From: Trichuris trichiura | Taxonomy: Eukaryota; Nematoda; Enoplea; Trichinellida; Trichuridae | Direction of reading: 5' to 3' | Assembly: GCA_037903355.1 (NCBI GenBank) | Contig: JBAJFE010000062.1 | Coordinates: forward strand, 1,860,001-1,924,000 | Length of the DNA stretch: 64,000 nt | Shown here: positions 12,830 through 24,100 of the stretch, one piece after another | Layout of the letters: each line of letters opens with the position of its first letter | Numbering within the stretch: the first letter of the stretch is position 1 | The notes under the pieces: model-generated | Told to the model about the DNA's origin: nothing | Databases searched by the model: none | The model's input: the letters and a program-made list of their open reading frames with translations, nothing else | Translations under genes and position numbers: made by a program

Positions 12830-15046
12830 TTAAGTCTTATGTAAAGTGCTTCTTTGATTCCTTCTTAATCGTAGGTTCTTTTCATAACATAAGACTTTTG
12901 GGTTGAGCGTCTGGTTACATTGTGTGGCATGTTCTGCCACAGCAGAGGCTTGTTTGGCTTTTTCCATGGTGATTATCGGGTTTAAAATTGGTCTTCCTCT
13001 TTGTGTAGTTCCATTGCCACTGCTATTGAGCATGGCCTTCGCATTGTTGTAACTTGCAACCTTTTTTAAGTGTTCATTAAATCTATGTTCTAAAGTGTTC
13101 CCCGTTTCGCCAATATAAATTCCAGAGCAAGAGCATTCGACTGCGTATACTAATCCTGTCTTCTTGTTTGTTGGGATTTTTGTTTTGTCTGAGCGAAGAA
13201 TTGATCTGAGGCTAGGGGAGCTCTTGAAGAAGACTCTGAAACCTAACGTTCTTCCTAGCCGGGTAATTTTTTCTCCTAAGCTTGCCACATAGGGAATAAC
13301 TAAGCAAGGCTGGTGCAAAGCGTTTTCTGCACTAGATTCACGTTTGCGAAGCTTGTAGTTGAATACTTGGCTAATAAAGGACCTCGGATATCCGTTCTTG
13401 CTGAAAATTTTTCGAATGTAGTTGAACTCTGGTTGAAGATATTCAGGACTGCATAATTTGATTGCTCGGTCAATCATTCCAGAGAGGATACCACGCATTA
13501 CTGATCTGGGGTGATGTGATGAAAAGTTGAGGTACTGATCCGTGTGCGTGGGTTTTCTATATACTCTGGTTTTTAGCCCATCGTTTGTGCAAATAATTAG
13601 AGCGTCTAGAAAGGGTAGGGTGTTGTTGTCTTCCTTTTCCATTGTGAAAACGATTTAGTTCGGGCGGATGTCGATGAGGAATTGTAAAAATTGCTCTTCC
13701 TTTCCAGCTTTAATAATTACGAATATGTCGTCTAACTACCTTTTGAAAAGGCGTGGAGCTATGTGTCTGTCTACTGTTGCGAACATCTATCTTTCAAAGC
13801 TTTCCATAAATATTTCTGCTAGTACTGGAGATAAGGGGCTGCCCATAGGTACTCCGCTAGATTGTTTGCAGTACTTGTTATCAAAAGTGAAATGATTGCC
13901 TTCTTCCATGCAAAAGGAAACCAATTTGACAATGTGAAAGGGATTTAGTTTAGTTCTGGTGGATAGACTTGTGCCTGCATTGAGGAGATTGTATAGGATC
14001 TCAAGTGTATCTGATATGGGGATGCTCGGGAGTAGTTCTTTTACATCATAACTAACCAGAAACTCATCTGGTTCTAGGTAGTGACTCCGGATTTCGTTGA
14101 CAAAAGTTTTGCTATTTTTGATAAAGGACGGCTCTTTGCCAGTAAGTGGTTTGATGATCGTTCCTAAGTATCGACTGAGTTCACTTTTGATACTATTAAT
14201 GGTGGAGACTATTGGTCTCATTGGAATCCCTGGTTTGTGTACTTTTGGGAGACCATAGAGCTCAGGGGGTCTGAAGTTCGACGCAAACTTAAGATGTGTT
14301 ATCATTTTGTTGATTTCAGGTTCTTTGGTCTCTGTAGCATATGTGATGAGGAGAGATAGAAGATTTTTCCGGGAAGCCTCTGTAGAGTCAGTGGGTAAAG
14401 GGGCATAATTGTTGGTGCTTAAGATAGCTGTCATTTTTTCCATGTAAGTGTTTCTGTCTAGTAGAACTATTTTATTCCCTTTATCGGCTTTAGTGATAAT
14501 TCTGTTCGGTTGATTTCGAAGCTGATGTAGGCAGTTCATTTCATGTCGGCTTAGGTTAGGAGTGGCGTTGAAGCGGTGATTTAAGATTAATGTAGATAAA
14601 GTGCTTTTGATCTGTCTGGCTCTTTGTGGGTCTGTCGAAGACAAGCTGTCTTCAATTGAGGTAATGATATCGAGAATGGGTGGTCGTTTAGGGGTGGGAA
14701 CGAAGTTCAGTCCCTTTTTTAGTATGGCCTTCTCACTTTCACTCAGAGAGCAGGAGCTGAGGTTTACTATTGTTGTATTTAGTTCCGACTCAGTGGTCCT
14801 TTGTAAGCTATTGCTGTAGACATTTAGAGAAGTCACCGGGAAACTCGCCTGAAGTCTATCGAATTTCCTTTTTAATACCTGTTTTTGTGTTGTGCAAACT
14901 GTTCCTGCGGCCACATCCACATGTCTGACCAAGGCTTCGTAAATTGCTCTCTGTAGTTGGTTTCGGAGGTAGCTGAGTGTGTTGTTGTAGTTTGTTCTCA
15001 AATTCGCTAGTGTAAATCTGTGTAATATTCCGTAATAAAATTCCAT
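12830..15046 (-). pseudogene. Penelope-like reverse transcriptase / GIY-YIG polyprotein, broken
   Basis: A single reading frame of about 739 codons would reverse-transcribe and integrate the retroelement. It is interrupted by three in-frame stops at 13784-13786, 13736-13738 and 13655-13657; the two large open parts (15046-13787 and 13642-12830) are in the same frame. The first part holds the reverse transcriptase fingers and palm, ending in the QSSGVPMGSPLSPVLAE block just before the active site. The active-site YxDD box reads stop-LDD, so one of the stops replaces its tyrosine. The second part holds the thumb region and a GIY-YIG endonuclease (GLVYAVEC, then GIYIGETGNTLEHRFNEH). There are no frameshifts, so decay is fairly recent and through point mutations. 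Confidence 0.92.
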
Positions 15047-15115
15047 AATAAAACTCTTGCATTATGAAAACATACGCTCCCGTACTAAGAAACCACATTT
15101 TCAGCTCATAAAATC

Positions 15116-16192
15116 TGCCGAAATGCAGCAGTCTGGTAGTTGTGTCTTGATTATCCTTTACTATGCGGTTGGCACGGTGGCTAATAATTGCGAACTTACT
15201 TGAAAAATAATAATTTTTGTTTCTCCCCAATTGCTTGATATATAATAGGTCATTTACTTAAGTAGTTTTTATTTTTACTTTCGTGCCTCCGTAGGTTCCA
15301 CGTATTACTTTCATTTAACTTTCTCGGTGGCATGCAAAAACGATTAGCGTGCGCTTGTTTTTTGGTTCATGACAATTAATAATGTTAGCTATGTGTAGTA
15401 TTTTACACTTTAAACATTTTGAATATTATATTTTTGATTGAAAGTTTATTATTCTCGAGGAAAAGCCGACCTAGCATAAGTTTGTGATATTTCATTGGAA
15501 ACTCGAATTTCGAGCCTCTTGTTATCCAAGTGACGCCATATTTTTATACGCTTTCAAATTACTTGAAAGTTCTCTTTTCAGGTAATCCCGGCACGTTGAT
15601 TTTATTGTCCTGCAAATGCAGCTTTTTTCATTGACTACCTAGTTTTAGAGTAAGTTTGTCCACTGTCAGTTTCCTACTTTGTCCGTTCTTATTGTTATTG
15701 TTATTTGAACACGTAGCCACTCATGACTCGGAATTAGATTTCTTTTGCTTCTTTTTCACTTAGTCGTTATGGGGGCTGAAATTTTACCTTCAATGACCTC
15801 TGCCGTAACCTGAGAGCGCAGGAATGTAGAGTATCGTCTTGTTGTTGACCGCTGCAGTTTGTTCGCCAAATTAATATGAATATTTTTAACATTCTTCATT
15901 TCGCACCTGCTAGTGTCCACTGATCTACATGGCTTGCCCTTGAAGGGACAGCTTGGGTTTTACAGGCTTTTTCTTAAATACAAGTGAACCTCTCTCGAGA
16001 AAGATGATATATAATGTCTAACAAAGCTGCTCGTTCCTTTGAATCGCATGCTAAGTTTGTAAAGCTTGTTTTTTAAATGTAAATAATTAATTTCATGTCT
16101 ATCATGCATGGTGGCTTATTTAATGCAGGAAAAACTGGAATAAAATATATGAACCTGTAGTTATGCTTACTGATGCATTTTAGATCTTTACA
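15116..16192. other. Intergenic, likely DNAJA3 5' region
   Basis: No gene seen. The segment is AT-rich and separates the Penelope-like element from the first methionine of the mitochondrial DnaJ gene. Promoter elements are not recognisable by eye. Confidence 0.4.
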
Positions 16193-19100
16193 ATGATCTC
16201 CCGTATCCGGCCTTTCTTTCACAACCTGTCAGGTTGCCGTTTTGGTTGCCGTAGCATATTGTTTCGAATTTATGGGGACGGTTCGTTGTTCTGTATCGAT
16301 TTTTCGTCTAGATTTAGCCTTCTTTTTTCCAGAACTGTTGACACGAACTTTTCATTTATCAGCATTCGTGTTGCAAGCTAGGAAAGATTATTATGAAGTT
16401 CTTGGCATACCGCGTAACGCTTCCCAGAAAGACATTAAAAAAGCTTACTATCAGGTGAGTTTGTAACCTCTGTTCGTTTCTCATTCTGTCATATTTTTAA
16501 TACATATCTTAGCTTGCCAAAAAGTACCACCCGGATGTAAATAAGAACGATCCGCAAGCAGCTAAAAAGTTTCAAGAAGTATCCGAAGCTTACGAAGTGA
16601 GAAAATAGTTCATTGTCTCGTCATTTGATGTACTACTTGCTTATTAGATATTGAGCGACGAGGGCAAACGCCAACAGTATGACCATTGGGAAACAACTGG
16701 AGCAGCCGGCTCCGCTGCGGGTGCATCAGGTGGTGGTGGTCATCCCGGTGCCCAATGGCAAGGCTTTAGGGCGTCCATTGATCCGGAGGAACTGTTCCGC
16801 CGGATTTTTGGCGACCTTAACATGGGCAAAAGCGGAAGTGGGTTTTCCGGTTGGAATTTTAACGACTTTGCCGAGTCGCAGTTTGGATTCGATTCTGCTC
16901 AGGAGTTAAGTAGCTCTTTACCTAGCTATGTTCTGCATTTATACAAATAAGAATCAACATCCAGCTTTATTATTCTAGATGTTTCCCATAATAGTCCCGT
17001 AAAGCTTAAGAACAGACTATGCAGGCGTTGGGGTAAACATTCTTATATTTTAATAAAGTGGAAAGTTTGATTGATTTCCATAATCTGTAATAAACCAATT
17101 ATTGTTGTTATTTTTAGGTTATCATGAATTTATCGTTTGAAGAAGCTGCTAAAGGTGTGACAAGGAATATAAGCGTTAATGTAGTTGATACTTGCCCGAA
17201 ATGCAGTGGCAAAAAGACTGAGCCGGGATACAAGATGGTTTCTTGTCCCTACTGCAACGGCAGTGGAATGGTACGCCAAAGCGTTTTGCTCAAATTCTCA
17301 GCATGTTCTTGTTGCTAATGATGTCAGCCTATTTTAGTTAAAAAGATATTAATATACTGAAATTCATACCTACATGGTTGGTTGTAATTAAAGTTGCCTT
17401 TTGTAGGAGACGTTTTCCCAAGGACCCTTCATAATGCGCCAGACATGCAGGCGGTGCTTTGGAACGGGCCAGTACAACAAAACGCCATGTTTGGAGTGCG
17501 AGGGTACCGGTAACACAGTGCAGAGAAAAACTGTCGCCGTCCCTGTTCCTGCCGGTACAACATTTTAAAGCTTTAAGACAAACAGGACATTGGCAGCGTA
17601 TGTTTCAGGAATTGAGGACGGCCAAACATTGCGCATCCAAGTAGGGAAAAAGGAAGTGTTCGTTACTTTCAAAGTGAGCTTATTTGCTTTTCTTCATTTA
17701 AGCCAATGTAGTTCATTTTACAGTCAACAGCGTGGCTTGAATATTTTAAAAAACTTTTGTACTTGACTATAAAACTTTCCGTAGCGCGCGTGCATTTTCA
17801 AACCAAAGATTACGGTATACCAATTTCATGAAAGCAAAAGTCGTCAGAGCTTTTGAAATTGCCAAGATCCTCGCGCAAGAGGTCGAAAAGCCTTAGCTTC
17901 ATTTTTGCGCAGTAATATTTACCAGTTTTATTGTCAAGTGTTGCAACATGTTGTTCCGCAGTGTTGTTTATTGAGAGTAAGATAGCAAAAGCGCTGGCCG
18001 GAGAATGCCGCGTCACATGTTCTTCTGCGCTATGCATTGTGTGATTAAGATAACCACTGTTGACATGTATATGATTGCTGCTGATCCGATAAATCTCATC
18101 CAAATTTCTTTTAATAAACGATGCATTTTGTTGGTGTGTTTTAGGTAAGCAAAAGTAGCACCTTTCGAAGGGACGGAGCGGATGTTCACAGTGACGTGAC
18201 GATTAGTTTGTCGCAAGCAGTACTCGGCGGAACAGTCCGTATAAAAGGTGTTCATGAAGATGTCGCTCTTCAGGTAGGTAATTGTTTCTTGAATCAGTGG
18301 CTCATCACGTTAGCATTTCTGTGCAAAGATCTTCGTATTGGTTAAAATCAGTGTGAGCCGGTGATAATGAATCTTGATTATGTATTACATTGTGATAACC
18401 TCTGATTTAGTTACTTTCACAAGTAATGGGGGCTAATGATTTTTTAATAAAGCGAGTTAAAGGCCTGACTGCTATTAATAAATCATTTTGCAGTTTTTAT
18501 TTTAAGAAGGCTTTACTCTGATTAAAATTGGTAATTTTCAGCACTGATAGGTCTTCTGCTAAGTTGTGTGCTTGAATCTAGAACCTTTACTCACCTTTAT
18601 CGGCGTCTTAATTAAATCCGCATCTAATCGCGGTTGAAGGCTTCGTTTCACGACGTTTTTGGTCGTGAACATACTATGAAAGAACGGCCATAATGAAACA
18701 TCTTTCCGTTGGGGAACATTCCGCCCTTAGGAGCTTCAATAACTTGGCTGTAAGCGCTGAGATACTGTGCATTATTGCAGATTTCTTTAATGATATTATA
18801 GACGCTCTTCAGTATTTTGTACTCTGTTATGATTTTTTAAAGTGGTACTTCGTTGTCCGAATCGTAGCTGCCAAGGGGTCGTTCGAATAAGTACAAATTC
18901 GAATAATGGAAGCCAAATTGACTTGCAGGTACTAAGCGTACTGTAGTTATAAATTCGGATGTTTGGATTTTGAATGCTTTGTAAGGGGTCCATCATCGCA
19001 ACTTTTCATTAAAGAAAAGCTGTTTGCTATTTTTAAAAATCAGCAAAACAAACGTGATGTGAAAGTTCAGGTTTGTAAGTTCAGTTTGAAAAAGTTAGGC

Positions 19101-20717
19101 AACAATGACCAAATGTAGAACTAATCAAGCGCGAAACCAGATCAGTAGCACAGAACCTCCTAACTAATGTGAAACGTCCAAATTGCTAGCCATTCTACTA
19201 GTCGTGGCCATATTCTTTCATGTTGTAGGAATAACCAATTCGAGCGGTACTTCTTGCTTTTAAAAAGTAAAACTATCGTGAATTTGGCGTACTAAGAGAA
19301 AAAAATAACTCTGTTTGAGGAGCGATAGTGCCACAGCTTGAATATCATTCGTTCATACTGTAGTTTTTATGTTTTCCTCAATACAGTAGAACTGCAAAAC
19401 ATGCTTAAAGAAAGGTTTTCCAGTACGATACCTAAGGTATTGCTACGAATCTTACCTATGTATAAAAATGGGCCAAGTTGATGTACCATTGGTTTTCTTA
19501 TTGAAGGCTAATAACACCTGGGCAAAAGTCCAGTAATCATTGAACCTTTGCGCATATGTTTACGGATATAACCTAGCGCGCATCGCTTTTATCGCAGAGT
19601 GAAATTCAGCAAAAGCTGGTTCCAATAAGTAAAGGTCTTGATGATAGGATATTTATATTTTAGAAGCTTTTCATAGTCAGTATATACGGAATAAAGTAAG
19701 CATCTGCCTGCTTAGATCCCACCGGGAACAGCATCCCATTCGAGATTAAGGCTCGCTGGAAAAGGTTTGAAAAAGGTGAACAGCTACGGCTACGGCGACC
19801 ATTACGTTCACGTGAAAATTCAAGTTCCCAAGTAGGCAACGCTTTCAACTTGTCGTCACGGAGGAATGGAATTGATTTTGTATTTCCAGAAAACTTACGG
19901 ATAGACAGCGGGCGTTGTTAACTGCCTACGCGGAAATGGAAAGTGACACTCCGGGAACCGTAAAAGGCGTCACAATGACTGCGGATGGTACGTTCCCTGC
20001 AATATGATTATTGCAATATGGGAAGCTGTTTTTATTTTCATAATATCTTCGAAGGGAAAAACATCAAGTTTCCGCATTAGCTGAGCTGCGTTTATGTTAA
20101 TATGTAGTTTTATGTTTTTTGTCATTTTTGGAAAAGCGGATGATCGTACAGTTAAAAGTATTAATATTTAATTGGGAAAGTTTTTGGGATCAACATTGTC
20201 CAACCTTCAGCTTGATAGCATAGGAGTTTGGCAAGGCTAAAGTTGGGCCCAAAAACTTCCTCAGTTAAGTGCTGTCAGCTGCTTCTGTAAAGATAACGAA
20301 AAGCTGTGTACCCGAATGGTTATGCTTTAATTCTAGTTTTATGTTCATAAGATATTTGCTTTTGCTTTTAACGCTGCAGTTGTTCTTATTAGTTTCTTGA
20401 TAAGAGCACTGTTATTAGAAGTAGTTTCGAATTTCCATATTCTAGACAGCCGTGCCGAAAAGGCCACGAACATTGATGAGAGTAATAATGATTCGGACGG
20501 TGTTTTGGGCAAACTGAAAAAAATAATTTTCGGGTAAAAGTAATTCGCATTTTTTGAGCGCTTACATTTCGCCTTTGTTTTAGGTAACAAGCTGGCAACT
20601 GAGGATCCAGGCGGCACAATTACTCGGGTGCGCAAAGCTGTTTACTCCTCCTTAGATCCAGAAGGTATGGGACAAAAAGTGGCTGACAACATTGACCATT
20701 TGAAAACGGACACTTAA
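16193..20717 (+). CDS. DNAJA3: Mitochondrial DnaJ/Hsp40 (Tid1 type), alternative last exons
   Basis: This is the co-chaperone of mitochondrial Hsp70. Exons are 16193-16280, 16333-16454, 16513-16596, 16648-16905, 17118-17270, 17407-17554, 17609-17673, 18145-18273, 19716-19831 and 19890-19987, then either 20446-20537 or 20584-20717. The start at 16193 gives an Arg-rich presequence without acidic residues ([20 protein letters not shown]), and its 52-bp intron joins in phase. The J domain follows ([16 protein letters not shown] in KYHPDVNK), then a Gly-rich linker. The zinc region has CPKC, CPYC, CRRC and CLEC, and the client-binding C-domains include [16 protein letters not shown] and [14 protein letters not shown]. 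The first zinc repeat is CSGKK, not CxGxG. The products are about 450 or 464 residues. The intron after 16905 does not fit plain GT-AG phase (see findings); the other introns do. Confidence 0.93.
20446..20537 (+). CDS. DNAJA3: DNAJA3 alternative last exon A
   Basis: After a phase-1 donor at 19988 (gtacgt), acceptor ttccatattctag leads into this exon. It encodes an acidic stretch and ends [13 protein letters not shown]. This matches the usual Tid1 C-terminal pattern of a short basic 'KLKK' tail. A GTAAAAG donor lies at the stop codon itself, but splicing there would still read a stop. Confidence 0.75.
20584..20717 (+). CDS. DNAJA3: DNAJA3 alternative last exon B
   Basis: The acceptor is a pyrimidine-rich tract ending TTTTAG at 20583. 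Joined directly to the donor at 19988, the frame stays open for 44 codons ([20 protein letters not shown], ending DHLKTDT-stop). Skipping exon A therefore yields a different C-terminus. Mammalian DNAJA3 is known to make isoforms that differ at the C-terminus, so a functional switch is plausible but not shown. Confidence 0.6.
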
Positions 20718-21107
20718 TGTTTTACGACGAACTCGGCTGTACCGTTGTCTGACGTATGATCAGTCAGAATTAGTAAAAATGCGTCATGCTTCATTGCGAG
20801 CAGGAATACGCAGAAGATCGAGTTATAAAGTTGCAGTACGTACGGTTTAAAGTTATTTGTTTTAAATGCATAAGGTCTTGCATGGCTTTTTCTGAATTGC
20901 TCCATAAGGAGGCAGAGAAGAACGACTGCTACACTATGTCAGTATAGCAATCTTTTTTCTCTGTCTCCTTACTCCAGCTTAATATTTGTTGTCAATGTGT
21001 CAAGACGACTTAACAGGAAGAAGAAATCATTCCTTTTGTTTATTAAGTAGTTTTCACATATAAAGAAAGTCATTATGACTGTTTTGCTGAGAAAATTTTA
21101 AAAAATC

Positions 21108-24100
21108 CTATTTCAAATTAAATGTAGTGAGCGCAGTTACGAAAATGACAATTAGGAGACAAGCCACTGCAATAAAGAGCAAAGCGTGTGAACTCCTGGT
21201 GAAGCGATAACATTCTGCTACGCTACAGCATGCCATTCGGTCTTCCGGTCCAGAAATTAAGTATGGTGGGTCAGGCCGAACAGGTAGAGCTCCGCTTACT
21301 ACAGGCACCATTTTTACTCGTGCTTTTTTGGGTGTACTAATTTTCTCTCTGACCTTTGACCTATCGCGCTCGTACGATATACTTTCAAAAGCTGTCATAG
21401 GCGGTTCCGAGTCAACTTCAGCGGCATCTACCGGACCTGCCGCAAATGTTACTCGAAGTTCTCCCTCATCTTCCGGTGGTAGGCTTTCCGACTCTGACGT
21501 TTTCAAACTTTCAGACGTTTGGCCATCTGACTTTTCAGTTTTCTCTTTTGTCTGCAGAAAATGAAGCGCATCTTAGTCAAGCGAGGCACGAATTGACGGA
21601 AGCAAGCAAACTACGGAATACACTGTTTTTGTTTTTTACAAAATTTTGACGGACGCGATCTTAGAGCAGCTTTAGCTTTTCATCTTATCGCCTTTGAGAA
21701 GAGGGCGCAGTGAATGAGCTACGCCATTTTTAAATTTTATGCAAATCTAGACGAACTGACGTGTGAAATAGAAGAGAGCTCTTCCAACCGCAGAATTGAA
21801 TGCTGCTGATGCAATAAGCTTATTTATCCACTCTGTATGGGCTTTAAGCAAAGTAAGCTTAAAATGAATAAGGAAGACGTACGTGATCTTGAATATTTTG
21901 TTTTGCAGAAATTCCCCATCCCGCTTTGGCTTCTTTCAGAGGAGGTGTTTTTTTGTCCATAATTCTCCTTGGATAGTATCGCGAATAGCATCCCTTACAA
22001 TGTATTCTAGCTGTAAGCTACTGGGATGGAACGCGTACAAACCCCATTAGTTTAATGTATATGTTGGAAAAAAGTTTAAAGCATACAAAGCTCACGTCGC
22101 AACCTACCTTGAAAGCGTGTAAAATAATTTAACTCGAAGAGCTCCTTGCATCCCAAGTCACCATTGTTGGTATTTTCATGTTCTTTCTACAGTAAATGAG
22201 GAACTTTATTACCATCAGTGATGCGTAAGTAGCTGAATTTCAAATATTTAAACATTCGTACTGTAACTGCGTTGTTTCTAGAAGAAAGGAAAAATTTTCA
22301 CCCGCCATAACCGCTGCAGCTTTTCGGCTCTGGCAAGGTCTTCGCTGTTCCTTCTGCAATGTCTTAAACAATAAGATTTTGTTTAACTTGTATTTGAATT
22401 GCTTTTACACTTTCCAGAACTTTGGCACACATGGGCTGTACTTCCGAAGCAGCTAAAGCTGGCTAGACAATTATTTAATCAGTAGTAATTGCACTTTTAA
22501 GCTCAGATTCATTGGGAGGTGCAAGCAAATGCAAAACATTGGAAATCACTTGAAGACTTATACTTGAGGTCTCAACTTGCTCGCCATCGATGACAACACT
22601 GAACGTTTCCTTTTCTCCCTGAAGCTTGCAAAAATTAAAGCACATCGACCAATGATACTGTCGCTGAAAATGCTTCTACGTACAGGCAAGTTTTTTGGTT
22701 GCAATTCTATTAGGCATTCGCTTGCGTCAATTGTCTTTTGCGCTGAGGTAGATTCAGCTGTCAAATACGGACTTCCGGAGCTGACACGACGCCAAGCTTC
22801 GACTAAATAATCCCATTTGCTCATAAACTCTGGGCCAAAAACTATATTCAGTTTAGGTTCGCCGGAGTTGAGATCATTGAAAGCGCTGATCTCGGAAGTC
22901 GACAAAACAGATTCCAATTTTTTACCGCATCGTTCGTTTACAACGTCCTTGTTTGTCGACGCTTGTCTGTCTGCAACAAAACAACTTTACAGAAAGATAT
23001 GCCAAAGAGCTTTCGGCGCTTAGCTGAGTGTGGCGTGCTTGTATTAATACTAGCAATTTCAATAGGAAAGAGTTGCTTCAGCTTTACCTGACGCGCTAGC
23101 AGGGTTTCTCCAGAGGAATAACCAACTCCACCATGGCCTAGTCAAGGCGTTTGGATCCATATACGAACATCGCTTACAACCGGAACACGGTTCGGCATAC
23201 GCTACTGACAAGTGAAAAATTTCAGAGCTTCGATGCTTAAATCGTAGCGCGCTTAGTGTTCGTATCAACGATTAGGACTGATACCGTTATCGCCTTTCGA
23301 AGGTAAAACCATCTTTCCTTCACTTTTCGAAGGACAGAATTCTTTAAGTCACCGGTTTCTCCAATATCCCCAACATGAAGGCAGCTGATGGCAAGATATG
23401 CAGGCTTACCGTCAACCTAAAGACACGAAGCTACTTCACTGACGGAAAAGGCCAATTCACAGCATGATAAACATGACAGCAATGTGTACACAGTATTTTG
23501 CCGACAGAAGATGAAACCGCGACAGTATCAAAACAGAAAATTGGTCTTACCGCAAGCTCATTTTTTTGGTTAGGTCATGTTGGCATCTCGCAAAACTCAG
23601 CAATATTCCCATAGCTTTATTATGCGCAAGATCGTACAACGTTGCAACGTACATCTTTAGTGGAAGAGATATACAAGCAATCTCTTTAGGCAAAATAAAA
23701 TCGGATTTTGATTACCGAAAAGCTGGCTTAATCTTTGAGCAAGAAAAAAGGATTTGCTAACTCGAACAAAATTCAGCCGCCCACACGCTTGGAACAACTA
23801 AATAATGTGCGCGCATTTAGACATTTGCATAATAATTGTATTGGCGTTCCCTTGACTCTCTGGGTTCATTTCTGACTATATATTAAATAAAGGGAAAAGC
23901 TGGAAAACTGCTAAGCGGCATACGGGCGAACAGAACCTGACTTCTCTTCTAGCGAATTCAAAAGTAAGCATCAGTTCCGTCAATATTGCGCAGAACACAG
24001 CATTTCCAAACTATCAGTAAGACGCGAAGATAATTATATAACGTAATTATCAAAGCAGGTGTAGCAGAGTAGAAAAAAATACAATACAATAACACTATTT

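Larger units (their letters stand above)
12427..15115 (-). mobile_element. Penelope-like retroelement with 13-bp target duplications
   Basis: The element body is 12440-15102 and is read on the minus strand. It is flanked by an exact 13-bp direct repeat, agctcataaaatc, at 12427-12439 and 15103-15115. Bases beyond the repeat differ on both sides, so this is a clean target-site duplication. Near each end lies the same 19-bp word taatgcaagagttttatta in opposite orientation (about 12441-12459 and 15038-15056). One long frame encodes reverse transcriptase followed by a GIY-YIG endonuclease, the hallmark of Penelope-like elements. Between the coding end and the 3' terminus, at 12490-12530, is a hammerhead-like motif. 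The short coding region and in-frame stops show it is inactive. Confidence 0.9.

Noticed and set aside
12540..12906. Two overlapping plus-strand frames rich in Phe/Ser/Cys
   Set aside because: They are antisense shadows of the Penelope-like coding region and its 3' end, with no domain of their own.
14856..15230. 124-codon minus-strand frame upstream of the Penelope ORF
   Set aside because: It crosses the 13-bp target duplication and overlaps the true RT frame, so it joins host and element sequence.
23548..23690. Candidate AGK exon (MYVATLYDLAHNKAMGILLS..) on the minus strand
   Set aside because: It can be aligned loosely to AGK, but exon 24469-24420 fits family length and residue pattern better and precedes the same junction.
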